Assembly: GCA_018608435.1 (NCBI GenBank)
Contig: JABAZV010000016.1
Span: 783 to 50,069, forward strand
DNA from: Patescibacteria group bacterium
GTDB lineage: Bacteria; Patescibacteriota; Minisyncoccia; Phycocordibacterales; UBA918
Direction of reading: 5' to 3'
DNA length: 49,287 nucleotides
The notes beneath the pieces were generated by a model that worked only from the letters and a program-made list of their open reading frames with translations, searched no databases and had not been told where the DNA came from. Every line of letters starts with the position of its first letter. The stretch's first letter is position 1. The translations under genes were made by a program, and so were the position numbers. Of the stretch, positions 11,702-20,631 are shown in pieces.

Positions 11702-11707
11702 ATTATA
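11702..11707 (-). promoter_or_regulatory. Candidate -10 box (TATAAT on minus strand) upstream of the pilin leader
   Basis: Perfect TATAAT hexamer about 105 nt upstream of the pilin ATG; -35 weak. Confidence 0.45.
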
Positions 11708-11822
11708 CGATGATTTAGTTGACTTGCCTTAACACTTTTGGTGGAGTTGGGGAAAAGTTTTAGCTTCTTGTTTTGCGTGCAAACTGTAGCCAACAGCCGT
11801 TCTTCACAAGCTTGAAGTTGGT

Positions 11823-11862
11823 ATTTATAAAACCTGCTACTAAAGTAGCAGGTTTTATAAAT
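11823..11862. terminator. Strong bidirectional hairpin between pilC and the pilin genes
   Basis: 19-bp perfect inverted repeat ATTTATAAAACCTGCTACT-aa-AGTAGCAGGTTTTATAAAT. Confidence 0.9.
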
Positions 11863-11882
11863 CATCATTCCAAGCAAGTTTT

Positions 11883-13100
11883 CTAAATCGTACTAGTCAA
11901 ATTGTAAATCGGCATCAAAACTGAAGCGAGTAAAACCCCAACTCCCAAGCCAAGCAGCACAATCATGATTGGTTCAATCAAACCAATCAGAGTGTCGACC
12001 GCGTTGTTTACCTCACGGCGATAGAAGTTTGAAAGCGTGGTGAGAATGTTACCCAAACTACCAGTTTCTTCACCCACCTTTGCCATCTGCGCCATCACTC
12101 CTGGAATTTCCGGATACTCAGAAATAGAATCTGCAAACGACCGACCGCCTTTCACTTCAATCAAGGCCGATTCAATAATTTCTTTATAAACTGAGTTATC
12201 AACCACGTCAGCCGTTACTTCGAGAGACTGCACGATAGACACACCACTACTAAGCATTGTAGACATGTTGTCGCAGATGCGAGTCAGGAGGAGTTTTTGC
12301 TGCAAGTCTCCCAAGTACGGGACTGAAAGAATAAATTCATCAATCGCACGCTCTCCAACCGGAGTTTTTGAAAACTTCCAAAATGCAAATCCTCCACCGG
12401 CGAGTGCAATCAATATAAGACCGATATAATTCTGCATAAACTCCGACAAACCGATTACAATCTTTGTGTAAATTGGCAGCTCTTGACCGGAGTCAATTAA
12501 GATTGCGGCAATACTTGGAATCACCAAAGTAAGCATGAGACCCATCACAACAATAAAGATACCAATCACAAAAGCAGGATAAACCAAAGCATTACGGGCT
12601 TTTGAAATAACTTCATACTGTCGATCAAGATAATCTGCCAAGTAATCAAAAGCTTTTTCGAGCGAGCCTGAATCTTCACCCGCGCGAACAAGGTTGACGT
12701 AGAAAGAAGAGAAAACTTCAGGGTGCGCAGCCAAGGCGCGCGAGATAGAACTACCTCCCTGCAAATCATCAACCACTTGATTGAGTATAGTTTGCAACTG
12801 AGGGTTCTCCACTTCAGCTGAAAGCAACCTGAAGATACGAAGTGGTGAAACTTGCGCCTGAAACAAAGTAGCAATCTGCCTTGAAAGAATAACTATCTCT
12901 TTGTTTGAAACAGACTGGAAAAATGAAAATTCAATATTAAGGAGTCCAGCAATTCCACCTTCGGCACCTTCTTGATCGATAGAAACAATCGTATAACCAC
13001 GTTTTTGCACTGCTGATATAGCTGCGTCAACCGAAGAAGCTTCGACTGTTCCTTCGCGTTGCACATTAGACTTATCGACTGCTTTGTAATTGAAAATCAT
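11883..13100 (-). CDS. pilC: Type IV pilus inner-membrane platform protein
   Basis: GspF/PilC repeats: LSRQIATLFQAQVSPLRIFRLL, VRAGEDSGSLEKAFDYLADYL, VGEETGSLGNILTTLSNFY. Confidence 0.96.
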   Translation of the reverse strand: MIFNYKAVDKSNVQREGTVEASSVDAAISAVQKRGYTIVSIDQEGAEGGIAGLLNIEFSFFQSVSNKEIVILSRQIATLFQAQVSPLRIFRLLSAEVENPQLQTILNQVVDDLQGGSSISRALAAHPEVFSSFYVNLVRAGEDSGSLEKAFDYLADYLDRQYEVISKARNALVYPAFVIGIFIVVMGLMLTLVIPSIAAILIDSGQELPIYTKIVIGLSEFMQNYIGLILIALAGGGFAFWKFSKTPVGERAIDEFILSVPYLGDLQQKLLLTRICDNMSTMLSSGVSIVQSLEVTADVVDNSVYKEIIESALIEVKGGRSFADSISEYPEIPGVMAQMAKVGEETGSLGNILTTLSNFYRREVNNAVDTLIGLIEPIMIVLLGLGVGVLLASVLMPIYNLTSTI

Positions 13101-13110
13101 ATTATAAATT

Positions 13111-14178
13111 TTAGATCAAACGCTCAAGGCCCTTTGGATTTACCGAATAAGTGAAGGCGTTTTCAACTGTGATATCACCATTTTGAACCAAACGAGCTAA
13201 CGAACGATTCATGTCAATCATTCCTTGTTCTAGTCCAGTTTCAATGACTGACGGAATTTCATGAATACGGTTCTCGCGAATAAGGTTGCTAACTGCAGTA
13301 TTATTTATAAGAAGTTCGTAAGCCGGCACCATTCCTCCAGCAATATGCGGAATCAAACGTTGAGAAAAAATAGCTACCAATGAAGACGCCAGCTGCACGC
13401 GAATTTGATCTTGCTGATTACCCGGGAAAGAGTCAACAATACGGTTGATGGTTTGCGCAGCGTCGTTTGTGTGCAGAGTTGAGTACACCAAGTGACCAGT
13501 TTCAGCCGCTGTCACAGCTGCTTCGATTGTTTCTGTGTTACGCATTTCTCCAACCAAGATAACGTCTACGTCTTGCCTAAAAGCCGCGTTAAGTGCGGTT
13601 GCAAAAGACTGTGAGTCAATCCCCACTTCACGTTGATCTATAAGGGCTTTCTCTTCGTGGTAAACGTACTCAATCGGATCTTCAATTGTAACGATGTGCT
13701 CTGCTCGAGTTTTATTGATCGTGTTGACCATTGCCGCGAGAGTCGTAGACTTACCTTGCCCCACAGGACCAACACAAAGGAAGAAACCTTGATTTCTTTG
13801 TGTAAAACTCTCAAGAATTGGCGGTAGATTTAACTCTGCAAAATCTCTTATTACATTGGGGATCAAACGTAAAGCAATTCCCACTTTACCGCGCTGATGA
13901 AAAGCATTACCACGAAATCGCACGCCTTCGGTATTCTCAAACGAGAAATCAACTTCGTTGTACTGAAGGTATTTTTCAAACTGATCTTTGCGCATAAGTA
14001 ATTTAGCAAAAGCTTCAGCATCACCCTCGGTCAAAATCGGCTTGCGGACTAATGGAATAAGCGTGCCAGAAACCCTAATCAGGGGATGAGCGCCGACTGA
14101 CAAGTGAAGGTCAGAAGCATCTTCCTGAATGATAAGTTCTATCAACGCGTTCAATTCTCTTTTGTAGTCTACAGCCAT
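13111..14178 (-). CDS. pilT: Type IV pilus retraction ATPase
   Basis: GPVGQGKSTTLAAM Walker A; ALNAAFRQDVDVILVGEMRNTETIEAAVTAAETGHLVYSTLHTNDA. Confidence 0.96.
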   Translation of the reverse strand: MAVDYKRELNALIELIIQEDASDLHLSVGAHPLIRVSGTLIPLVRKPILTEGDAEAFAKLLMRKDQFEKYLQYNEVDFSFENTEGVRFRGNAFHQRGKVGIALRLIPNVIRDFAELNLPPILESFTQRNQGFFLCVGPVGQGKSTTLAAMVNTINKTRAEHIVTIEDPIEYVYHEEKALIDQREVGIDSQSFATALNAAFRQDVDVILVGEMRNTETIEAAVTAAETGHLVYSTLHTNDAAQTINRIVDSFPGNQQDQIRVQLASSLVAIFSQRLIPHIAGGMVPAYELLINNTAVSNLIRENRIHEIPSVIETGLEQGMIDMNRSLARLVQNGDITVENAFTYSVNPKGLERLI

Positions 14179-14180
14179 AA

Positions 14181-14555
14181 TTATTCTTTAATTAATTTTT
14201 CAACTCGTTCCACCACTTCACTCGGCACAACTTCAGCTTTGATAATGTACCCAATTGCCCCTGCAGCCTTGGCTGCATTTATGTCTGACTCTTGACCCTG
14301 ATTAGACAAAACGATGCATTTAGCTTTGCTGTCAGGAAATTGTTCTTTGATAGCTTTAATAATCTCTATTCCGCTCATCGTCGGCATAATCATATCAAGC
14401 AAAACAACATCAAAATCACCTTGCTGCTGCATTTCCCTGAAAGCTACACTGGCTCTGTCTGCAGTAAATACTTTGTATCCACTTTCAGTAAATTTCATTG
14501 CGTACATGTCACGCAAAAACTGATCGTCATCAATTAGAAGTAATTTCATCATCAT
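14181..14555 (-). CDS. Stand-alone response regulator receiver domain
   Basis: LLIDDDQFLRDMY...DVVLLDMIMPTMSG...CIVLSNQ...YIIKAEV; no output domain. Confidence 0.93.
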   Translation of the reverse strand: MMMKLLLIDDDQFLRDMYAMKFTESGYKVFTADRASVAFREMQQQGDFDVVLLDMIMPTMSGIEIIKAIKEQFPDSKAKCIVLSNQGQESDINAAKAAGAIGYIIKAEVVPSEVVERVEKLIKE

Positions 14556-16365
14556 TCATTATAGCTTCTGCGATCTCAAGTTCAGGCAAGTTATCGACAG
14601 CACTGAATTCTTCCTCAGTCAGAATTTCTTCCGTGCTAACCTTAGAGCTGAATACATTCATTTCTTCATAAGGAATTTCATGTTTAAGAGCTTTGATGAT
14701 AGCGTCTTCATGCAGCGTAATAAAGCCTTTTTTTCTAGCTGAATGGAAAAATTCCTCTTCCGAAGCATTCTTAAGAATAAGTTCGCGAATTTCATCATTT
14801 ACTTCTAAAACTTCTGTAACCGCTGTTCGTCCTCTATAACCAGTCGCACAACCTGGAGTGGGTTCTGGATGCACGACAGTTTTACTTTCCGGAATACGGT
14901 CACGGTATTTACTCGGCAATGATTTAAAGGTGTCATGGATGCGCTCGTAAGTACTACCGTCAATTTTTTCTTTTTTTCCCGTGTCTTTCTTTAAAGTACG
15001 AGCAAGACGTTGAGCAATTGCCATCTTAAGAGTTGGAGCAATCAAGTACGGATCAATTCCCATATCAATAAGTCGAGGAATAACTCCGATTGCATTATTC
15101 GTGTGAATGGTTGAGAAAACCAAGTGACCAGTAAGCGCAGCCTGAATGGCGAGCTGGGCAGTTTCCCGGTCGCGGATCTCACCAACCATAATTACATCAG
15201 GGTCTTGTCGGAGTGCTGCACGTAATCCTTTAGCAAAAGTGTAGTCAATTTCAGGTCTTACCTGAGACTGGCTAACTCCAGGCATGTCATACTCAACCGG
15301 ATCCTCAAGCGACATAACGTTCTTGGTTAAGAGATCAATTTCTTGAATCATTCCACGCAAAGTCGTAGACTTACCAGAACCAGTTGGGCCAGATATCAAG
15401 ATAATTCCAAACGGTTCCTGAGCTACTCTTTCAATAATTTCATAGTTAGAGTCCGTGATTCCACTCTCTTTTAAGGTACGAACACCTTTGCTAGTATCAA
15501 GGATACGCATAACCACCTTCTCGCCATGGTTAGTTGGCAAAATAGAAACTCGAAAATCAATCTTTCGGTCATCAAAAGTAGCGGAGAAACGACCGTCTTG
15601 CGGCTTCCTCCTTTCATCGAGCCTGACAGATGAAAGAATTTTTACACGAGCTACAACTGCCATATGAATATTCCTTGGTAGCTCCAAGCTAGTTGCCAAA
15701 TCTCCATCAACGCGAAAACGCACGCTAACTTTCTCGGGGTTGGGCTCAATATGAATATCAGACGCGCTGCCATCAACCGCATAACGCAAAATCGTTGCGA
15801 CAATTTTAGTTACCGGAGCGTCTTCCTCAATATTATCTGCTAATTCTTCGGCTCCACCAGAAACCTCTTCCAAATTAGAGGCAATCTCTGCGTCCAGCTC
15901 AGTTTCAAGAGTTTCCAAAGCGTCACCCACATCGCCTTTTAAGTTGGAATAAGACTCTAGAAGTTTTGTGACGTCTTCATCTAGCAAGTAAACCAAGCGA
16001 TAAGGAATATTAAATTTTGTGCTAATGAAGTTTAATGCCTCACGCATCTGAAGATTGTCAGGATTGTTTACTCCAACCACCAAAACATCATCCTCAGTTT
16101 TAATCGGTGTCATTCTGTAGTGCTCTGCTGAACTTTCAGAGATATATTTTAGAACCTCTTGGTTTATTGTAAAAGCTTCTGGAATTTCAAACGCTGGAAC
16201 TTGGTAAAAGTCTGCCATTACCTCACGAATGGTTTCGTCAGATAATCCAAGTTCAGAAAAGACTGACTCGTATGGACGGTCAGTTTCGCTCACGATACTT
16301 TCAGCTTCCGCGATAAAAGCGCTATCGACCTCACTTCGATTTTTTAATGTCTCAAGAGGATTCAT
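14530..16365 (-). CDS. pilB: Type IV pilus extension ATPase (PilB/GspE)
   Basis: GPTGSGKSTTLRGMI; DPDVIMVGEIRDRETAQLAIQAALTGHLVFSTIHTNNA; N-terminal MshEN-like domain. Confidence 0.96.
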   Translation of the reverse strand: MNPLETLKNRSEVDSAFIAEAESIVSETDRPYESVFSELGLSDETIREVMADFYQVPAFEIPEAFTINQEVLKYISESSAEHYRMTPIKTEDDVLVVGVNNPDNLQMREALNFISTKFNIPYRLVYLLDEDVTKLLESYSNLKGDVGDALETLETELDAEIASNLEEVSGGAEELADNIEEDAPVTKIVATILRYAVDGSASDIHIEPNPEKVSVRFRVDGDLATSLELPRNIHMAVVARVKILSSVRLDERRKPQDGRFSATFDDRKIDFRVSILPTNHGEKVVMRILDTSKGVRTLKESGITDSNYEIIERVAQEPFGIILISGPTGSGKSTTLRGMIQEIDLLTKNVMSLEDPVEYDMPGVSQSQVRPEIDYTFAKGLRAALRQDPDVIMVGEIRDRETAQLAIQAALTGHLVFSTIHTNNAIGVIPRLIDMGIDPYLIAPTLKMAIAQRLARTLKKDTGKKEKIDGSTYERIHDTFKSLPSKYRDRIPESKTVVHPEPTPGCATGYRGRTAVTEVLEVNDEIRELILKNASEEEFFHSARKKGFITLHEDAIIKALKHEIPYEEMNVFSSKVSTEEILTEEEFSAVDNLPELEIAEAIMNDDEITSN

Positions 16366-16370
16366 GAAAA

Positions 16371-16685
16371 TTATATTTCGTCAGACTTGTTAACAGAAAA
16401 ACCAACCGGATCAAAAGGATTTGGTCTACCAACAGACTGCTCCACAATTGGCTCAGCAAAGCTCTGCAAGGACCGGAATTTAATGTCTTCAAGTAAAGAA
16501 ACATCCATATTAACTCCATCCAAAATTTGCCTACGCTCGATAAAAACTTGTGTATTAGCAAGCATATTTTCCAAAGTGGCATCACTCGGCATATTTGAAG
16601 AAGGCTGAGCATAAAGGTAGTAACCAATGTATGCCAAAGTTGCCAGCAAAAGAACGATTGAAATGTTTACAGATGTTTTTCCCAT
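16371..16685 (-). CDS. Small membrane-anchored protein of the T4P locus (PilP-like position)
   Basis: Single N-terminal TM; located between pilO-like and pilB genes. Confidence 0.55.
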   Translation of the reverse strand: MGKTSVNISIVLLLATLAYIGYYLYAQPSSNMPSDATLENMLANTQVFIERRQILDGVNMDVSLLEDIKFRSLQSFAEPIVEQSVGRPNPFDPVGFSVNKSDEI

Positions 16686-16708
16686 ACGAATAACTAATTA
16701 AATTTAAC

Positions 16709-17275
16709 TTATATAGTTCCAAAATAATCTTCCAGGTACGCGTATGAAAATATGCTTATATTAACACCAAGAAAATCGACACCTTGTCTATCAATGGAAA
16801 CTCCCTGCACCTCAAGAGGATAATCATTTTGCTCCATTAACTTAAATAAGTTCTTAATTTCTTCGTATGAACCTTCAGCCGACAAATCAAATGAAACAGC
16901 TTGTGGCCTAGGATTCATAGGATCTGGATCCTTTTCTATATTTTCTGCCAGTCCATTTGATTCCACGTTCATGTACTGGGCGCCAGATAAATCGGTGATA
17001 TTTTTGAGATCACGCGCTACTGCAATTTCATCTATCTCATTAGGAAGATACGTGAGCAATCTGCGCTTATCATCTATTGAGACACCGTCCATGCTTGCAA
17101 CATGTTTCGCCAGCTGAGAATTAACATAGACAACTCCAGATAATTCTGTCTGATATTTTGCAATGTCGTCTTGAATTTTTCCGATCTCATCAAAAGTAGG
17201 CTTAACGTAGGTAAAAGCAATCGCAACAGCGAGAACGATCATACTAATTTGTGAAAAAAGACCTTTCGGAATCAT
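16709..17275 (-). CDS. PilO-like inner-membrane alignment protein
   Basis: Single TM plus coiled coil; synteny pilM-N-O. Confidence 0.6.
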   Translation of the reverse strand: MIPKGLFSQISMIVLAVAIAFTYVKPTFDEIGKIQDDIAKYQTELSGVVYVNSQLAKHVASMDGVSIDDKRRLLTYLPNEIDEIAVARDLKNITDLSGAQYMNVESNGLAENIEKDPDPMNPRPQAVSFDLSAEGSYEEIKNLFKLMEQNDYPLEVQGVSIDRQGVDFLGVNISIFSYAYLEDYFGTI

Positions 17276-17278
17276 ATA

Positions 17279-18037
17279 TTAATTATTATCTACATCACTA
17301 TCATTTTCTTCTTCATTGACATCTTCGGCTGAAACAAATTCCTGCACTTCATTTTGCTCGTCCGTGGCAATGTCTATAGTTTCAAGACCAGTGTATAAAA
17401 TGGAAGACACTGGGATAATAATCTCTGCCACGAAAGCTACTGGAGCTGTAGAGTCAAGCACACTTGACTCTACACCAGTTGTTACACTAGCCCTCTGAGT
17501 CTCACGCGACCTTTCTTGCGAACGATTTATTGAAGCATTTACTTCAGTGATGTCTATACCTTCAACAGCTTCATTTTGTCTATACATACCGCGTTGAAAG
17601 ATAGTTGAATCGAAGGAATCAGTACCTATTTCTGCAGACATTAGATAATGTTCATCCATTTGACGATTGAGTTCAAACTGCTCAATTTGTACAGTTTTGA
17701 TAGTTGAATCTTCAATTGATAAAAATAATGAGTTTATAGACACGTTTGCATCTACTCTTCCTTTAGCTTGTTTGAGTCTTTTTTCGAAAGCTAGCACCTC
17801 TTGCATCTTATTTTCATCAAAGCTATTTATTGCCTTATATAGGGCTGAAACACTATCAGTCTTTTGTTTGTCTAAATAAGTTTTATACAGAAAAGACCCG
17901 CCTGCTGAAAGGAGCGCAGCAAAAAGAAGTACATAACTCACTATAGTGAAAAAATATACTTTCTGGGTTTTGTTTACCTTAGTGCGCTTGGCTGGATTGC
18001 GCTTTGGTATAAAGGAACTGTTTGGTGAACTTTGCAT
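17279..18037 (-). CDS. PilN-like inner-membrane protein
   Basis: N-terminal TM, coiled coil; synteny between pilM and pilO-like gene. Confidence 0.6.
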   Translation of the reverse strand: MQSSPNSSFIPKRNPAKRTKVNKTQKVYFFTIVSYVLLFAALLSAGGSFLYKTYLDKQKTDSVSALYKAINSFDENKMQEVLAFEKRLKQAKGRVDANVSINSLFLSIEDSTIKTVQIEQFELNRQMDEHYLMSAEIGTDSFDSTIFQRGMYRQNEAVEGIDITEVNASINRSQERSRETQRASVTTGVESSVLDSTAPVAFVAEIIIPVSSILYTGLETIDIATDEQNEVQEFVSAEDVNEEENDSDVDNN

Positions 18038-18174
18038 AAAAAGAAAATAACTTAATTATATTATAAGCTTTACTTGCTTAAAAATTTTTTTGTACTGTGG
18101 AAAGGTCAATACCTGCTTTATATACAACAGTAAGACAAATAATAATCAAATCGTCACTGTGGGACAAACACTTC

Positions 18175-19260
18175 TTACTCAAATGCGCGCAAGGCGGCAC
18201 CTAGTGCGACTGTAAAAGTTGGACCGACTTCATGCATCGTATCTTCCATAAAAGCAGGGTATGAAATCTTCGAAAAAGGATTAGATTTGAATACAGGTTT
18301 TTCAAGAGAATTCTGCAGGTGGGAATCTATACCCGGAAACAACGCACCTCCGCCAGAAAGATAAACCGTATCAATACTGACACCAGATCTCTTTTCATAC
18401 TCGGCAATAACTTGCCTAAACTCACGAAAAGCTCGATCGTAACTTCGGTTATGCGCACTTTTAATCTTAGAGAACTGATCTTCGTCGCTACTGGCCATAT
18501 ACTTCTTGTCTTCAGCGGTAGCAAAATCTATTTCCAGATCATCCGCAATAGCTTTAGTTGCTAAAGTACCTCCAGCACGAATACGATACATACGCATAAG
18601 AAGACCTTTTTGCGCTATATAAAGCTTAGCCGAAGAAGCACCCAAGTCTACAATTGCGACATGATCTTCACTTTTCCTATATAAACTACGAATAGTACTA
18701 AAGCATTCTATTTCAGTTGGAGGATTTTTCATTCCAGCGAATTGCATGAGTATTTTAAAACGCTCTAGAGCATTGTTTTGAATAGCTGCGATCAAAACGT
18801 TGTGTTTTTCATCATTAGAATCCTCAAGCTTATCAAGACCAACCTCAGCCCAGTCTAGAGTAACCTCGCTAAGAGAAGCCGGTATAACCTTACGTGCTTC
18901 AACACGAACCATGGAAGACAAATCTGAATCAGGTGGGGCATCGATACTGACATTAGTAACAAAACTAGATGACAGTGGCATAGCAAAAACTCCACTACGT
19001 GACTTTACTGCAGACTCACGAATAACATCAACCAAAGCCTGCTGCTCTTCTTTGGGTTCTAAATTTACCGATTTACCGATTTCTTTACCAACATAGGGAC
19101 CGAGCTGTATTTCACCGTACGTGAGCAAAGTTAGAACATCTTTACGATCCTCAATCTCAACTACTTTTACCGAAGAAGAACCAATATCAATACCAACAAC
19201 ACTGCTGGCTGACTGCTGGCTTTCTTTAATGGAAGAAACTATGTTGTTTAAAAAACTCAT
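18175..19260 (-). CDS. pilM: Type IV pilus assembly protein PilM (actin-like ATPase)
   Basis: VVGIDIGSSSVKVVEI ... HVAIVDLGASSAKLYIAQKG ... VYLSGGGALFPGIDSHL. Confidence 0.93.
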   Translation of the reverse strand: MSFLNNIVSSIKESQQSASSVVGIDIGSSSVKVVEIEDRKDVLTLLTYGEIQLGPYVGKEIGKSVNLEPKEEQQALVDVIRESAVKSRSGVFAMPLSSSFVTNVSIDAPPDSDLSSMVRVEARKVIPASLSEVTLDWAEVGLDKLEDSNDEKHNVLIAAIQNNALERFKILMQFAGMKNPPTEIECFSTIRSLYRKSEDHVAIVDLGASSAKLYIAQKGLLMRMYRIRAGGTLATKAIADDLEIDFATAEDKKYMASSDEDQFSKIKSAHNRSYDRAFREFRQVIAEYEKRSGVSIDTVYLSGGGALFPGIDSHLQNSLEKPVFKSNPFSKISYPAFMEDTMHEVGPTFTVALGAALRAFE

Positions 19261-19305
19261 ATGTTGATGTTATTTTAGCACGGCGAGTTGTTATACTTTT
19301 ATTTA

Positions 19306-19917
19306 ATGTTGAAGTTACTCACAGTACTGTTAGACGAAATATTTCCACCAAGCACAGAAGAGGGACTGCTTCGTGATGCTTCAAAAACTGATCTCAACCG
19401 AACCTTTCAACCAGACTGGTACAAGGGCGTACAATTTTTGGCACATTATGGAGATCCTTTAATACGTGCAGCAGTCACTGAAAATAAGTTTGGCGGGAGT
19501 GAGCGAGCAGCTTTTCTATTGTCTAGTCTATTAGAAAGATGGATTTGTTCGCACGAAAAAGCAAGCTTTACTTTTATTCCCATACCGCTTGGAAAAAAAC
19601 GTATGCGCGAGCGTGGCTATAATCAGGTAGAAAGCATACTGGATCAACTACCGGTAAATGTTACGGTAAATCGTAAATGCTTAATACGCAAAAAAGAAAC
19701 AGCACCGCAGGCAGACTTAAAGCGAAAAGAAAGATTGAGTAATTTGATTGACGCTTTTGAATGCACTATTTATGAGTCAAATTTACCAACTCCACACCAC
19801 GTCGTATTGCTCGATGATGTTGTCACTACTGGCGCAACGATGGCGGCGGCACGAGCTTCGCTCGCGCCGCACGTACCACCAAATTGTAAAATACACTGCC
19901 TTGCCATTGCACACTAA
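19306..19917 (+). CDS. comF: ComF-family phosphoribosyltransferase (without the N-terminal zinc finger)
   Basis: IPLGKKRMRERGYNQVE and PRPP motif VVLLDDVVTTGATM. Confidence 0.88.
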   Translation: MLKLLTVLLDEIFPPSTEEGLLRDASKTDLNRTFQPDWYKGVQFLAHYGDPLIRAAVTENKFGGSERAAFLLSSLLERWICSHEKASFTFIPIPLGKKRMRERGYNQVESILDQLPVNVTVNRKCLIRKKETAPQADLKRKERLSNLIDAFECTIYESNLPTPHHVVLLDDVVTTGATMAAARASLAPHVPPNCKIHCLAIAH

Positions 19918-20038
19918 ATCAAACACAAACAGCAACCTGAAACAAACCATGCACCGAAACTCTTCTTTAATCTTGCGAAACATCACTCGTCCTGTTTCTG
20001 ATTAGCTGAATAGATTTTGACCTCAACTATTTGACGGA

Positions 20039-20500
20039 TCATTCTTTTGTGCCGTCAATTATTTTTTTCGCCACGCCATAACTGCGTGTATCTTTTTTTA
20101 AATTGTATACCTTATAGATTTTGAATATCTGCAAAAAGCGTAGCAAAGCCAAACTACCAATAAAATGCGGTGCCAGCAGTGAAACGATCACCATGGCGTT
20201 GATAATAGAATATAAAGAAAGGAATTTTTTATCGGGAATGTAAACAAACACTGAACGCAAAGTAAACTCCATCAAAAAAATAATACCAAATATAATTTCA
20301 GCGTTGCGGATTAATACATGGAACGACTCACCCGCATGCAAGTAGTCAAGCGATTCAGCGACATCAAGTGCAAAAACAGCTAGCAAAAGAACATTAATAA
20401 AAAGCAATAAGTGATTGAGTAAGTAATTTTCTTTGGTGCCAATATCAAACGCTCGATCAACTGCTTCCAGAACGCGAAGCTGATTTTCAGGGAAATACAT
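20039..20500 (-). CDS. Voltage-sensor-like / ion-transporter-like 4-TM membrane protein
   Basis: LLLFINVLLLAVFALDVAES... FLMEFTLRSVF... LALLRFLQIFKIYKVYNLKK; no pore filter visible. Confidence 0.55.
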   Translation of the reverse strand: MYFPENQLRVLEAVDRAFDIGTKENYLLNHLLLFINVLLLAVFALDVAESLDYLHAGESFHVLIRNAEIIFGIIFLMEFTLRSVFVYIPDKKFLSLYSIINAMVIVSLLAPHFIGSLALLRFLQIFKIYKVYNLKKDTRSYGVAKKIIDGTKE

Positions 20501-20631
20501 AAAAAATATTTTAACACGCTGAAACTATTTGAGACACAGTTAAGCTTTAGAGTATTCATTAATATTATTTACGTAATTAGCCAGCAAACTGTTGATTAAC
20601 CCAAATAACCAGATAATGCTACTATACCCAA

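Noticed and set aside
11647-11877. 76-aa minus ORF between pilC and pilin
   Set aside because: Contains the terminator hairpin and the promoter/leader signals; no recognisable domain.
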